Below, one piece after another: positions 55,301 to 64,000 of a stretch of 64,000 nucleotides of DNA. The notes under the pieces are model-generated. The model did not search any database. It was not told the DNA's origin and was given only the letters and a program-made list of their open reading frames with translations. The stretch covers positions 801,001-865,000 of the forward strand of contig CAJNDS010000225.1 of NCBI GenBank assembly GCA_905221605.1, written 5' to 3'. The stretch is from Symbiodinium natans. Its lineage: Eukaryota; Sar; Dinophyceae; Suessiales; Symbiodiniaceae. The translations under genes and the position numbers were made by a program. Numbering within the stretch: position 1 is the stretch's first letter; the number at the start of each line of letters is the position of its first letter.

Positions 55301-58300
55301 GCGGCCGCCGAGCATCATGAGCATCAGCCGCTAGCCGTCCCACTGCCAGCAGCCGCCGAACATCATGAGCATCAGCCGGTACCCGTCTCACTGCGTGGCC
55401 GGACACCGCCGAGCATCATAAGCATCAGGCGCTGGCCGTCCCACCCGCCCGCCGCAAGCATCATGAGCATCAGCCGCCAGCCGTCCCGCTGTGTGGCCGG
55501 CCACCCCCGAGGATCATGAGCATCAGGCGCTGGCCGTCCCACCCGCCAGCGGCCGCCGAGCATCATGAGCATCAGCCGCTAGCCGTCCCACTGCCAGCAG
55601 CCGCCGAACATCATGAGCATCAGCCGGTACCCGTCTCACTGCGTGGCCGGACACCGCCGAGCATCATAAGCATCAGGCGCTGGCCGTCCCACCCGCCAGC
55701 CGCAAGCATCATGAGCATCAGCCGCCAGCCGTCCCGCTGTGTGGCCGGCCACCCCCGAGCATCATGAGCATCAGGCGCTGGCCGTCCCACCCGCCAGCGG
55801 CCGCCGAGCATCATGAGCATCAGCCGCTAGCCGTCCCACTGCCAGCAGCCGCCGAACATCATGAGCATCAGCCGGTACCCGTCTCACTGCGTGGCCGGAC
55901 ACCGCCGAGCATCATAAGCATCAGGCGCTGGCCGTCCCACCCGCCAGCCGCAAGCATCATGAGCATCAGCCGCCAGCCGTCCCGCTGTGTGGCCGGCCAC
56001 CCCCGAGCATCATGAGCATCAGGCGCTGGCCGTCCCACCCGCCAGCGGCCGCCGAGCATCATGAGCATCAGCCGCTAGCCGTCCCACTGCCCGCCAGCAG
56101 CCGCCGAACATCATGAGCATCAGCCGGTACCCGTCTCACTGCGTGGCCGGACACCGCCGAGCATCATAAGCATCAGGCGCTGGCCGTCCCACCCGCCAGC
56201 CGCAAGCATCATGAGCATCAGCCGCCAGCCGTCCCGCTGTGTGGCCGGCCACCCCCGAGCATCATGAGCATCAGGCGCTGGCCGTCCCACCCGCCAGCGG
56301 CCGCCGAGCATCATGAGCATCAGCCGCTAGCCGTCCCACTGCCAGCAGCCGCCGAACATCATGAGCATCAGCCGGTACCCGTCTCAGCATCATGAGCATC
56401 AGCCGCCAGCCGTCCCGCTGTGTGGCCGGCCACCCCCGAGCATCATGAGCATCAGGCGCTGGCCGTCCCACCCGCCAGCGGCCGCCGAGCATCATGAGCA
56501 TCAGCCGCTAGCCGTCCCACTGCCCGCCAGCAGCCGCCGAACATCATGAGCATCAGCCGGTACCCGTCTCACTGCGTGGCCGGACACCGCCGAGCATCAT
56601 AAGCATCAGGCGCTGGCCGTCCCACCCGCCAGCCGCAAGCATCATGAGCATCAGCCGCCAGCCGTCCCGCTGTGTGGCCGGCCACCCCCGAGCATCATGA
56701 GCATCAGGCGCTGGCCGTCCCACCCGCCAGCCGCGAGCATCACGAGCATCAGCCGCCAGCCGTCCCGCTGTGTGGCCGGCCACCCCCGAGCATCATGAGC
56801 ATCAGGCGCTGGCCGTCCCACCCGCCAGCGGCCGCCGAGCATCATGAGCATCAGCCGCTAGCCGTCCCACTGCCCGCCAGCAGCCGCCGAACATCATGAG
56901 CATCAGCCGGTACCCGTCTCACTGCGTGGCCGGACACAGCCGAGCATCATGAGCATCAGGCGCTGGCCGTCCCACCCGCCAGCCGCGAGCATCACGAGCA
57001 GCAGCCGCCAGCCGTCCCGCTGTGTGGCCGGCCACCCCCGAGGATCATGAGCATCAGGCGCTGGCCGTCCCACCCGCCAGCGGCCGCCGAGCATCATGAG
57101 CATCAGCCGCTAGCCGTCCCACTGCCCGCCAGCAGCCGCCGAACATCATGAGCATCAGCCGGTACCCGTCTCACTGCGTGGCCGGACACCGCCGAGCATC
57201 ATGAGCATCAGGCGCTGGCCGTCCCACCCGCCAGCCGCGAGCATCATGAGCATCAGCCGCCAGCCGTCCCGCTGTGTGGCCGGCCACCCCCGAGCATCAT
57301 GAGCATCAGGCGCTGGCCGTCCCACCCGCCAGCGGCCGCCGAGCATCATGAGCATCAGCCGCTAGCCGTCCCACTGCCCGCCAGCAGCCGCCGAACATCA
57401 TGAGCATCAGCCGGTACCCGTGTCACTGCGTGGCCGGACACCGCCGAGCATCATGAGCATCAGGCGTTTTTTTGACTTGTTAGCCGCGAGCATCATGAGC
57501 ATCAGCCGCCAGCCGTCCCGCTGTGTGGCCGGCCACCCGCGAGCATTATGAGCATCAGGCGCTGGCCGTCCCACCCGCCAGCAGCCGCCGAGCATCATGA
57601 GCATCAGCCGGTACCCGTCTCACTGCGCGGCCGGCCACCGCCGAGCATCATGAGCATCAGGCGCTGGCAGTGCGCTGGCCGTCCCCCCCGCCAGCGGCCG
57701 CCGAGCATCATGAGCATCAGCCGCTAGCCGTCCCACTGCCCGCCAGCAGCCGCCGAGCATCATGAGCATCAGCCGGTACCCGTCTCACTGCGTGGCCGGC
57801 CACCGCCGAGCATCATGAGCATCAGGCGCTGGCAGTGCGCTGGCCGTCCCACCCGCCACCGGCCGCCGAGCATCATGAGCATCAGCCGCCAGCCGTCCCA
57901 CTGTGTGGCCGGCCACCCCCGAGCATCATGAGCATCAGGCGCTGGCCGTCCCACTGCCCGCCAGCAGCCGCCGAGCATCATGAGCATCAGCCGCTACCCG
58001 TCCCACTGTGTGGCCGGCCACCGCCGAGCATCATGAGCATCAGGCGCTGGCCGTCCCACCGTGTGGGCAGCTGCCCCGGGCGCCGAGCATCATGAGCATC
58101 AGCCGCTAGCCGTCCCACTGCCCGCCAGCAGCCGCCGAGCATCATGAGCATCAGTCGGTACCCGTCTCACTGCGTGGCCGGCCACCGCCGAGCATCATGA
58201 GCATCAGGCGCTGGCCGTCCCACCGTGTGGGTCCTGCCCGCCAGCCGCCGAGCATCAGCCGCTAGCCGTCCCACTGTGTGGCCGGCCACCGCCGAGCATC

Positions 58301-61300
58301 ATGAGCATCAGGCGCTGGCTGTCCCACCGTATGGGCAGCAGCCAGCGGCCGCCGAGCATCAACCCACCGCCAGCAGCCGCCGAACATCATGAGCATCAGC
58401 TGCTACTACCCGTCCCACCGTGGCCAGCCGTGCCCGAGCATAATCAGCCGCTGGCTGTCCCACCGTGTGGCCAGCCGCTGGAGCGTCACGAGCAGCCGCA
58501 GCCGAGCATCATGAGCATCAGCTGCTACGGGCCCGGATGCCGCCCAGCATCATGAGCATCAGCCGCTGCCCGTCCCAACGTTTGCCCTCCCCGCCCCTGC
58601 TTTAGATTTGTGTTTTTTGGAAGGGCCCCCCCTCCCCTCCCACAAGCCTTATTCCAGGTGGACCTTTGGCATCGCGCTGCTGGTTTTCGTGCAGCTCTTG
58701 CAAGGCTTCCTGGGCCACACGCAGGCCTATCTCTACAGGCCAGGTTTAGGGTTCAGGAGCTTCTTCCATGTTCAGTTTGGCTCGATAGGTTCAGGAGGTG
58801 GGGTTTTCAGCAGTTAGGAGGCAAGGGCGGTTAAATGCTGACTTAGGCTTTTGCCCACGTGCCGAAAGGATCGTCAAGGGCGAATTTGGGGAGTTGCCCA
58901 GAGGGGAAATTCGCTCCTTCTTTCCCTGAACGAGCAACCTGGATGTGAGTCCGAATACGCGTATCCGAACTGGTACTACACTCCAAGGCTGATTTCTAGT
59001 AGTTGGGTTTTGTTTTCAACGCTTGTTTTCAACGCTGGCTTCTGGTGTTAGTGCCAGGTTTGCTTTCGGTACTATACTCTGGTACTACAGGAGTCAGAAG
59101 CAGATTTTAGCAGTAGTTTGCTGTGGACCTAACATCCGAAACGCCAAGCCCCAAACCTCAGCCCTGAACCCTGCAGGCTACACTGCCTCCGCGGGACCAA
59201 AGGTGAACTGGCGGAGGAGTTTCTCTTTACCTCACACGTGGCTGCTCGGCCCGGATTTGATGTGGGGCAGTTTCCCGCGTGCTCGAACCTCAAAACCCCC
59301 CAGTCTTTTGCCCGGTAATTCAGACGCAAGGGCCTGGCATCTAGGTCGTCACGCAAGCTACCATTGTCAAAGACCCGCAGCTTGCGCAAGTTGCAGCAAC
59401 TTAAGAAGTTGCCTTGCTATGCATTGTTCAGAACTACTTTTTTGTGTTTCTGTTGTTTTTTTGCCATCGTTCCTTTGATTATTGTGATTAGTTTCTTTCC
59501 TTCCCCTTACGAACCAACAAGAAGTTGAACGGGGGAGACGCTAGTCGATCTGGAGGAACCTACTAACCAACAGCAGGTAAAGCCTGAGCGATCCTGAACC
59601 TGATAACCCCCTGAGCCCCTTAGCCCTAAACCCTAAACCCCCTTCTTAAACCTTCCCTTCCCCCCCACCCCCGCTGCCCCCAAGCCCTCAGTCCAAACCT
59701 TGCAATTCCGTCCCTAAACCCTAAACCCTAAACCCCAAACCCCAAACCACAAACCCCCCCAAACCCACCCTAAATCCCAAACCCAAAACCCTAGGTCAGC
59801 TTTCTGCCCTTTGTTTTCCTCTGGTCGGACGTGCTGGCTGCCGGGAGGTGCTTGGGGTTAGGGGGTTTAGGGTTTAGGGTTAGGGTTTAGGGTTAGGGGG
59901 GTTTAGGGGGTTGTAGGGGTTTGGGGGTTTCAAGGGTTAGGGGTTCACCTGAAACCTGAAGCACAATCCCCATACAAGCCTTAAACCCTGAACCCCCAAG
60001 ACGAAAGCGACGAAAGCCTTGAACCGTGAACCCTAAACCTAAATCCTAATCTCACTCCCGAATTTGGACCACATCCTCGAGATGCTTTCTGCACCCATCC
60101 TCGAGCTGCTTTCCGCACCAGGGTGTAGGGTAGGTAGGACCTAGGGTGCAGGGCCTGAGGGCCTGAGGGGGCTGCCCCTGGGTTTCGCACGTTGGGGTAC
60201 AGAGCTCTCTCCTCGCTTGCGTACCCTCTGGCAGTTTCAGATTCGCAGGGTTTAGGGTTTAGGGTTTGGGGTTTAGGGTTTACTGTAGGGTTTAGGGCCC
60301 AGCCCCCAAGTCCAAAGGCCCAAACAAGAGGGCTTGTGATGCAACTCTCGGAACGCTGGTTTCAGGCTTGCCTGGAGCTCGCCCCCTGTGGTGGACTGGC
60401 TGCCGATCCCATCCCAGCTATTGCCGGCTGCTGAGTGATCTAAACCCTAGACCCTGAAGCCTAAAGCCTAAACCCTGAACCCTAGACCCTATACCCTAAA
60501 GCCTCAACCAGCTTCCGCGTGGGGAAGTTGAGGTGGGCAGCGTCCGAAGTTTTGCAAGAAGCTAGAGTTTGAGCATGCCTCCTTGCGCCCTGCAACCAGT
60601 TTCCACCCCGAACCACAACTTACAGTGTTTGTGGTGTAGAGTTCTTAGGGTTTAGGGCTTCTTCGGGTTCTTAGGGTTCTCAGGGTTCTTAGGGTTCTTA
60701 GGTTTCAGGGTTTGGGCTTCCAGGGTGTTTAGGGTTTCCAAACCGACGTGGCCTGGTTTACCGGAGAGTTTTCGAGATCTACTTTTCAGGCAAGCACCCA
60801 CTTCTGGATCTGGAGCGTTTAGGGTTTAGGGTTTAGGTGTTAGGGTTTCTGAAGCCACTAGTGTTCAGGTCTGTGGGTTTCGGGCTCCTTCCGCCCCAAA
60901 CCCTAAAAACCCCCGAGACACAGACCTCCTGCATCTTGAGAGACAGTCGAGGTATTTCTTGGCCAACAACCTGTGCCAGCTGGTGTGCATAAAAGGGGCC
61001 TGGCTCTCAGCTGCTTCCTTTCCCTAAGCCCTAATCCCCGTTTGGGGCTTCTGAATCCTTGCAGACGGCCCCTACACCCACCCCTAAACCTCCAGATCCT
61101 AAAGCCCCACACCCTTAAACCCTAAATAGCCCTAATCAACCTCTAAACCCTAAATACCCCAAACCCTAACCCCTAAACCCTAAATACCCTACATCCTTCA
61201 ACCCGAGGCCCAAAACCTCGAAACTTCTTCGAAAGCGGTCAGACCGAGGTGTTTCGCCTCTCTGCCCACTTCAGCCCACTGACTGTGAACATCACCTTGT

Positions 61301-63054
61301 CAGTGAGGAGGGTTCAGGGATTTAGGGTTTTATAGGTTTTCTGGGTTTAGTTAGGGTTAAGTTTAGGTCTTAAGGCTTGGGGCTTGTAATGAGGGTTTCT
61401 GGGGTGTTTCAGGTTTTGGGTTCAGGGTTTGGTTTCAGGGTTTTGGAATTTTGCGGGTTCAGGGTTCTGGAGGTTATTGTTGGGGGTTTTGATTTTGGAG
61501 TGCTGGTGATTTGTGCTGTCAGGCCAGACGGGAGGTGGTTGTATCTTACATTCCATGGTCGATGCTTGAACAGCAACAGCCTCTCAGAAAGCCCCAGGAC
61601 TTTCCGGCAGGTAATCTCAAACCCAACGCCCTAAACCCTAAACCCTGCTTGAAGCCCGGCTTCCACAAGCCCCCATCACGCGCGCGAGGAAGTTCCTCTC
61701 CGTGATCGTATCTATCCTGTGGTTTGGGTGCCTTGAGCCGCACCTCCCCTCAACCCGGGCCCTAAATCCTAAACCCCAAGCCCGAAACCCTAAATCCCCC
61801 AACTTTGCTGTATCTCCAACAACTCGGAGGTTCCAGGTTTTGTTGGACCGGCCCACTCGCCCCTGTGTTTAGGGTTTATACCCCTTTAAGGGTTCGTCCG
61901 CGGTGTGCCTTTGGGGTTTCCACTTGTTAGTCCCATAGAGCCCCGCCCTCCGTAGCAGACCCTATACGACTCAAGGAACATTCCTCAGACTGCATAGGGG
62001 GCTCCTGGCATGAATGGTAGCATCTCCTTGTATACTTCCTTGTAGATGCACCCAGACTCCCAATTCTTTCCCAAAGGGATAGACCTTACCTACATAAGAG
62101 ATCTTAGCATGAAAGGCAGCCCTAAACATCCTAAACCCTAATCAGCATGAAGCCCTAAACGCCCCCCACCATCAACCTTACCCCCTTAACGCAAAATACC
62201 CTTAACTTACCCGAATCAACCTTAGGTTCTACACCCGAAAGACCCTCAACCCTGCAAAACCCTAATGCACCTTAAGCACTGATCCCTAAATACCCAAAGC
62301 CCTAAACTCATCAACCTTAAGCCCTAAACCCTAAATACCCTAAACCCTACATAGCTGTAAGCCCTAAACCTAAACACCCTAAACCCTAAATCGCCCGAAT
62401 CAACCCTAAATACGCAAAACATCCGCATCTCTCTTTCAACCCTAGCCCTAAACCCTAAATCCTAAACCCTAAACCCTAAACCCTAAACCCGAACCCTAAA
62501 CCCCCTGAACCCCCGGCCCATCATCCCCAAGGAACCCTTGGACGGTGCTGCACAGCGTCGCGACCGTTGCCATCTTCGGCGCGGGAACCCAGGGGTTGAG
62601 CTAAATTGGCCCCAGACCCTAGACCCTAAACCCTAAACCCTAAACCCTAAACCCTAAGCCCGAAACCCTAAACCCTCAAGGGTTTTGGGGTTTTAGGTTT
62701 CAGGGGTTTTGGGCGGGGCTTTCGGACTTGCCATCGGCTGGCCTTAGGATCCGGCGTGGCCGCCTCCTTTGCTGGCAGTCCTCTCCTGAAAAGGGGGGCC
62801 CCTAAGTTTCAACAACCCCCCTCCCAATGCTGGGGTTCGGGTTTAGGGTTTAGGGTTCAGAATTTAGGGTTTAGGGTTCAGGGTGCCAAGGAACACGAAA
62901 CTCCAAAGCCTTGAGCGACCAGAAGAAGAGGACTACAGGCCCAACCCTAAACTCCTGGAGACCTTGGACCCGAAGCCCAGGGGGCGTCTTCGCCTACTCG
63001 CAATGCCCGGCGCCGGCAGCTGTGAAATCGTCAGAGGCGGGGCGGCTTCGGTAA
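46334..63054 (+). CDS. Nucleotide-sugar transporter gene, UAA/SLC35B family (gene span, at least 15 exons)
   Basis: Fifteen to sixteen small exons, joined at AG acceptors and GT/GC/GA donors, give a peptide of about 280 residues following the UAA (SLC35B) family from near its N-terminus to its C-terminus. Landmarks in order: VFGGCMSAVIAMEYVL; FAFVLLQSLPSRL; VSMSVLAN; NISVPIHTLFRS; YALFRQRYTLKQLVCVVIIT; GCTDCGG; WTFGIALLVFVQLLQG; YLYRPGELAEEFLFTSH; FLANNLCQLVCIKG; SPLTVNITLSV; RKFLSVIVSIL; NPWTVLHSVATVAIFGAGT; stop TAA 63052-63054. These proteins exchange UDP- or PAPS-type sugar nucleotides across Golgi or ER membranes with about ten helices. The N-terminal start and one exon (second and third helix) were not found. 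About 95% of the 16.7-kb span is intron, mostly telomere-like repeats. Confidence 0.8.
47230..47365 (-). repeat. CAGTCT-GGCTTA minisatellite, inverted copy
   Basis: Reverse complement of the 34406 and 40190 tracts (GTAAGCCAGAGACTGCACGC words), here inside an intron. Confidence 0.6.
47620..47642 (+). CDS. Transporter micro-exon: LKSGCNP
   Basis: 23 nt between CTTGCAG and GCCCTA. Its phase 2 end (GG) is completed by G at 47847, giving ...CNPGFAF. Confidence 0.6.
47847..47915 (+). CDS. Transporter exon: FAFVLLQSLPSRL
   Basis: Acceptor ATGCCCAG. Matches the family's F-x-F-x-x-x-x-Q-x-x-P-S-R stretch. The donor is uncertain; GC at CACGCAG|GCGCTG is a candidate. Confidence 0.65.
48522..48608 (-). 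repeat. Telomere-like (CCCTAAA)n tract
   Basis: About twelve units, the last three as CCCTAAG. Confidence 0.95.
48738..48842 (+). repeat. Telomere-like (TTTAGGG)n tract
   Basis: Degenerate TTTAGGG/TTCAGGG/CTTAGGG units, facing away from the CCCTAAA tract 130 bp to the left. Confidence 0.9.
50069..50092 (+). CDS. Transporter micro-exon: VSMSVLAN
   Basis: 24 nt, acceptor CGCTCAG, donor GCCTCC, phase 0-0. Matches the V-x-x-x-N segment before the conserved P-x-H motif. Confidence 0.65.
50699..50778 (+). CDS. Transporter exon with PIHTLFRS
   Basis: Codes VAFGFNISVPIHTLFRS then CNVIASVLLG. P-x-H-x-x-F-R-S is the hallmark of the UAA family. Acceptor GGCAAG, donor GTGCCC, phase 2 exit completed by the next exon. 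Confidence 0.85.
51003..51072 (+). repeat. (GGGTTCA)n telomere-variant tract
   Basis: About nine TTCAGGG heptamers, ending 6 bp before the next exon. Confidence 0.9.
51079..51139 (+). CDS. Transporter exon: YALFRQRYTLKQLVCVVIIT
   Basis: Acceptor GTGCAAG, donor GCCCCC, phase 0 exit. The R-Y-T-x-x-Q pattern follows helix 4 in UAA proteins. Confidence 0.85.
51190..51275 (-). repeat. Telomere-like (CCCTAAA)n tract
   Basis: CCCTAAA with CCCGAAA and CCCGACA variants. Confidence 0.9.
51793..51870 (-). repeat. Telomere-like (CCCTAAA)n tract
   Basis: About eleven units, ending 32 bp before the acceptor of the next exon. Confidence 0.95.
51903..51923 (+). CDS. Transporter micro-exon: VGIFLGS
   Basis: 21 nt, acceptor GACCAAG, donor GCGCCC, phase 0-0. 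Continues the helix after VVIIT. Confidence 0.6.
51952..52091 (+). repeat. Telomere-like (TTTAGGG)n tract
   Basis: About 18 degenerate units, opposite in direction to the tract at 51793. Confidence 0.93.
52278..52312 (+). repeat. Telomere-like (TTTAGGG)5
   Basis: Five perfect units. Confidence 0.95.
52469..52635 (-). repeat. Telomere-like (CCCTAAA)n tract, longest near-perfect
   Basis: About 23 units with a few CCCTAAG and CCCTCAA variants, ending 17 bp before an exon. Confidence 0.96.
52652..52706 (+). CDS. Transporter exon with FFGCTDCGG
   Basis: Acceptor AACTCAG; codes VGDAKQFFGCTDCGGQ. The end at a GTGGGG donor gives phase 1, which does not match the next exon found (phase 2 entry), so an exon is missing or the end differs. 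Confidence 0.6.
52713..52812 (-). repeat. Telomere-like (CCCTAAA/CCCCAAA)n tract
   Basis: Contains a run of CCCCAAA, a variant heptamer, flanked by CCCTAAA. Confidence 0.93.
52813..54609. other. Intron sequence left of the minisatellite
   Basis: Telomere-like words, a TGCCCC-rich stretch at 53585-53640 and TATA-rich DNA at 53995-54050. Frames at 54.0-54.5 kb lack domain features. Confidence 0.45.
54610..58577 (+). repeat. Higher-order minisatellite, 248-bp unit of five 46-53-bp monomers
   Basis: About 80 monomers, each starting with GAGCATCATGAGCATCAG or a near variant. Five monomer types of 49, 48, 53, 46 and 52 bp form a 248-bp unit, with successive units at 54822, 55070, 55509, 55757 and 56005. 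The unit at 55261 follows one shortened to 191 bp. From 56.0 kb units gain 4 bp (252), and from 57.4 kb the order decays. Open frames on both strands come from stop-poor GC-rich repeats. It lies in an intron of the transporter. Confidence 0.97.
58658..58743 (+). CDS. Transporter exon: WTFGIALLVFVQLLQGFLGH
   Basis: Acceptor ATTCCAG, donor GTTTAGGG. A full membrane helix followed by TQAYLYRP, the end of the family's penultimate core helix. Phase 1 exit fits the next exon. Confidence 0.82.
59203..59261 (+). CDS. Transporter exon: ELAEEFLFTSHVAARPGFD
   Basis: Acceptor CCAAAG, donor GTGGGG. Matches the E-x-L/F-F-Y/T-x-H ... P-x-F motif of UAA proteins. Confidence 0.75.
59622..59945. repeat. Mixed telomere-like tracts
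   Basis: CCCTAAA and CCCCAAA words at 59622-59790, then GGTTTAGGG words at 59863-59945, in opposite directions. Confidence 0.85.
60790..60816 (+). CDS. Transporter micro-exon candidate: ASTHFWIWS
   Basis: 27 nt between TTTTCAG and a GTTTAGGG donor, phase 0-0, which fits both neighbours. Short and weakly conserved. Confidence 0.4.
60941..60997 (+). CDS. Transporter exon: YFLANNLCQLVCIKG
   Basis: Matches N-x-x-x-Q-x-x-C-I-x-G. The start is either after CTTGAG (60941, phase 0) or after GTCGAG (60952). Donor GCCTGG. Confidence 0.82.
61249..61307 (+). CDS. Transporter exon: VFRLSAHFSPLTVNITLSV
   Basis: Acceptor GACCGAG, phase 0. Ends GTGAG before GAGGGT, a GA donor; the next exon's G completes AGG, giving the conserved V-R-K-F. 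Confidence 0.8.
61689..61727 (+). CDS. Transporter exon: KFLSVIVSILWF
   Basis: Acceptor CGCGAG, donor GTGCCT, phase 2 exit. R-K-F-x-S is a near-invariant UAA motif. Confidence 0.82.
62100..62520 (-). repeat. Telomere-like CCCTAAA/CCCTAAATA debris
   Basis: Includes octamer-like CCCTAAATA words and a clean CCCTAAA run at 62452-62490, close to the next acceptor. Confidence 0.85.
62532..62594 (+). CDS. Transporter exon: NPWTVLHSVATVAIFGAGTQ
   Basis: Acceptor CCCCAAG, donor GTTGAG. Last membrane helix of the family (N-P-x-T-x-x-H ... G-A-G-T). Confidence 0.82.
62616..62679 (-). repeat. Telomere-like (CCCTAAA)n tract
   Basis: About nine units. Confidence 0.95.
62839..62884 (+). repeat. Telomere-like TTTAGGG/TTCAGGG words
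   Basis: Five to six degenerate units upstream of the last exon. Confidence 0.85.
62976..63054 (+). CDS. Transporter last exon with stop
   Basis: Entered after CCCGAAG in phase 2; codes GGVFAYSQ and a short Ala/Lys/Arg tail, then TAA. The family ends with G-x-x-x-Y-S and a short basic tail. A rival acceptor 5 bp on would read another frame without the Y-S motif. Confidence 0.6.
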
Positions 63055-63999
63055 TTCTTCTCTTGCCAGGAGTCTGCACAGGATTCTGGTAATCTGTGAG
63101 ACCCGGTGGAGTTCGAACAGGTTTTTTGAGGGTTTGTCTATCAGAACCCGCTTCTGCAGAAGCCACGAATCTTGCATCTTACGTTGCATGTCGTGGCGCC
63201 CTGTACTTGTTCTTGCTGTTCTACCAGTGGTGGTACGCCAGCATGCATCGGCAACCTACCGAGATGTAGGCGACAGGATTGCTTTTGTTGTGGCCCTTGT
63301 TGTGGCCAGATCTCCGCGCGCACCTGCAAAAGGCTTTGGACTTCGGTGCCTGTAGGATATGTTGGCCCGAAGCGAGTTCTGAACTCAGGTCATCAACTTG
63401 TAGCTGGCGCCCTCCTCAAATTGAGCTTTGGGGTCCCGTAAATGCTTCGGGTTACTGGGCCTGACTTGCCGCAGGACGACAAGAAGCAGCAGTGAAGCCT
63501 GCTCGGCACCGACCACCCTGTGCCTGAAAAACAGTGCCCACAAAGAGCCCACCCACATGGCCCTCGACCGCAGACCTCAATCCCAAGCCCCAAACCGCAT
63601 AAAGGCATAAACCCAATGAAGCCCCCAAACCCTGAAGCGTTTAAATCCTGAACCCTAGACCCATGAACCCCTTAAACCCTGAATCCTGCACCCTTCCAAA
63701 CCCGAAACCCTAAACCCTGAACCCCGAACCCTAAACCCTGCACCCTGAACGTTTAGGGCTTTCAAGGATGTAGGGTTTAGGGTTGTCAAGAGTTCAGGGT
63801 TTAGGGTTTTCAAGGGGTTTAGGGCTGAGGGCTTTCAATGATTAATATTTAGGGTGTAGGTTTTGCAATGGTTTAGGGTTTAGGGTTTTCAAGGGTAAGT
63901 TTAGGGTCTGGAGCTTTCAAGGAGTTAAGTTTAGGGACTCAGGGTTTAGGCTTCAAAGGTTCAGGGTTTAGGTTCAGCGAGTACCTACGGGTTCCTCTG
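63055..63999. other. 3' flank, telomere-like composite repeat at right edge
   Basis: 63055-63640 shows no gene. From 63690 CCCTAAA words are followed, at 63750-63970, by TTTAGGG words alternating with TTTTCAAGG in units of roughly 25-35 bp. The repeat runs towards the window edge. Confidence 0.6.
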
Positions 64000-64000
64000 A

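Noticed and set aside
54610-58555. Many 60-86-residue open frames on both strands, periodic every 248-252 bp
   Set aside because: They follow the minisatellite unit, shift frame each unit (248 is not a multiple of 3) and are equally open on both strands; low stop density of a GC-rich repeat explains them.
54610-58577. CRISPR-like array (regular repeats)
   Set aside because: Spacers between cores are themselves repeats of a few types, the array is in a eukaryotic intron, and no cas-like gene is present.

Overview
The window reads as nuclear DNA of a dinoflagellate, most likely a Symbiodiniaceae alga. No sequence search was possible, so this rests on four things seen in the sequence: a Ty1/copia element with a Lys/Gly-rich Gag; very short exons joined by GT, GC and GA donors with AG|G acceptors; abundant degenerate TTTAGGG heptamers; and all well-supported genes lying on the + strand, as expected for unidirectional dinoflagellate gene clusters.

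Layout. (1) 1-7363: a nearly complete Ty1/copia LTR retrotransposon whose left LTR is cut by the window edge. It has gag (one frame break), an in-frame TGA, then a 1743-residue pol with protease, integrase, reverse transcriptase and RNase H plus an unusual membrane/coiled-coil/Cys-His tail. (2) 7364-20900: mostly non-coding, with two unrecognised open frames at 8.4-9.6 kb, a dispersed relic of the leucine-rich-repeat (LRR) locus at 10.7-12.7 kb with a hairpin MITE candidate inside it, and scattered exon-like islands at 14.5-19.2 kb. (3) 20.9-27.4 kb: diverged dispersed repeats around a low-complexity core of (TAC)n, AT-rich DNA and (TTAATA)n. (4) 27.65-44.6 kb: a multi-exon gene for a superfamily 1 helicase-like protein with a Tudor/Agenet-like segment, followed by an array of exon-sized LRR cassettes inside 1.5-3.5 kb segmental duplications. 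(5) 46.3-63.05 kb: a nucleotide-sugar transporter gene (UAA/SLC35B family) split into at least 15 tiny exons. Its introns are made largely of telomere-like heptamer debris, and one holds a 4-kb higher-order minisatellite.

The two main genes were assembled by hand. I looked for exon-like islands bounded by AG acceptors and GT/GC/GA donors and checked that reading phase carries across each junction. In the transporter most junctions keep phase and the joined peptide follows the family order. In the LRR array one diverged 87-nt exon and five 90-nt cassettes are all phase 1-1, so any number can be spliced in frame into a continuous ribonuclease-inhibitor-like LRR. The cassettes differ mainly at the codons expected to face the ligand, while the adjoining intron sequence is identical. 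That is the most interesting signal in the window. Nothing resembling rRNA, tRNA, CRISPR or prokaryotic operons was seen.
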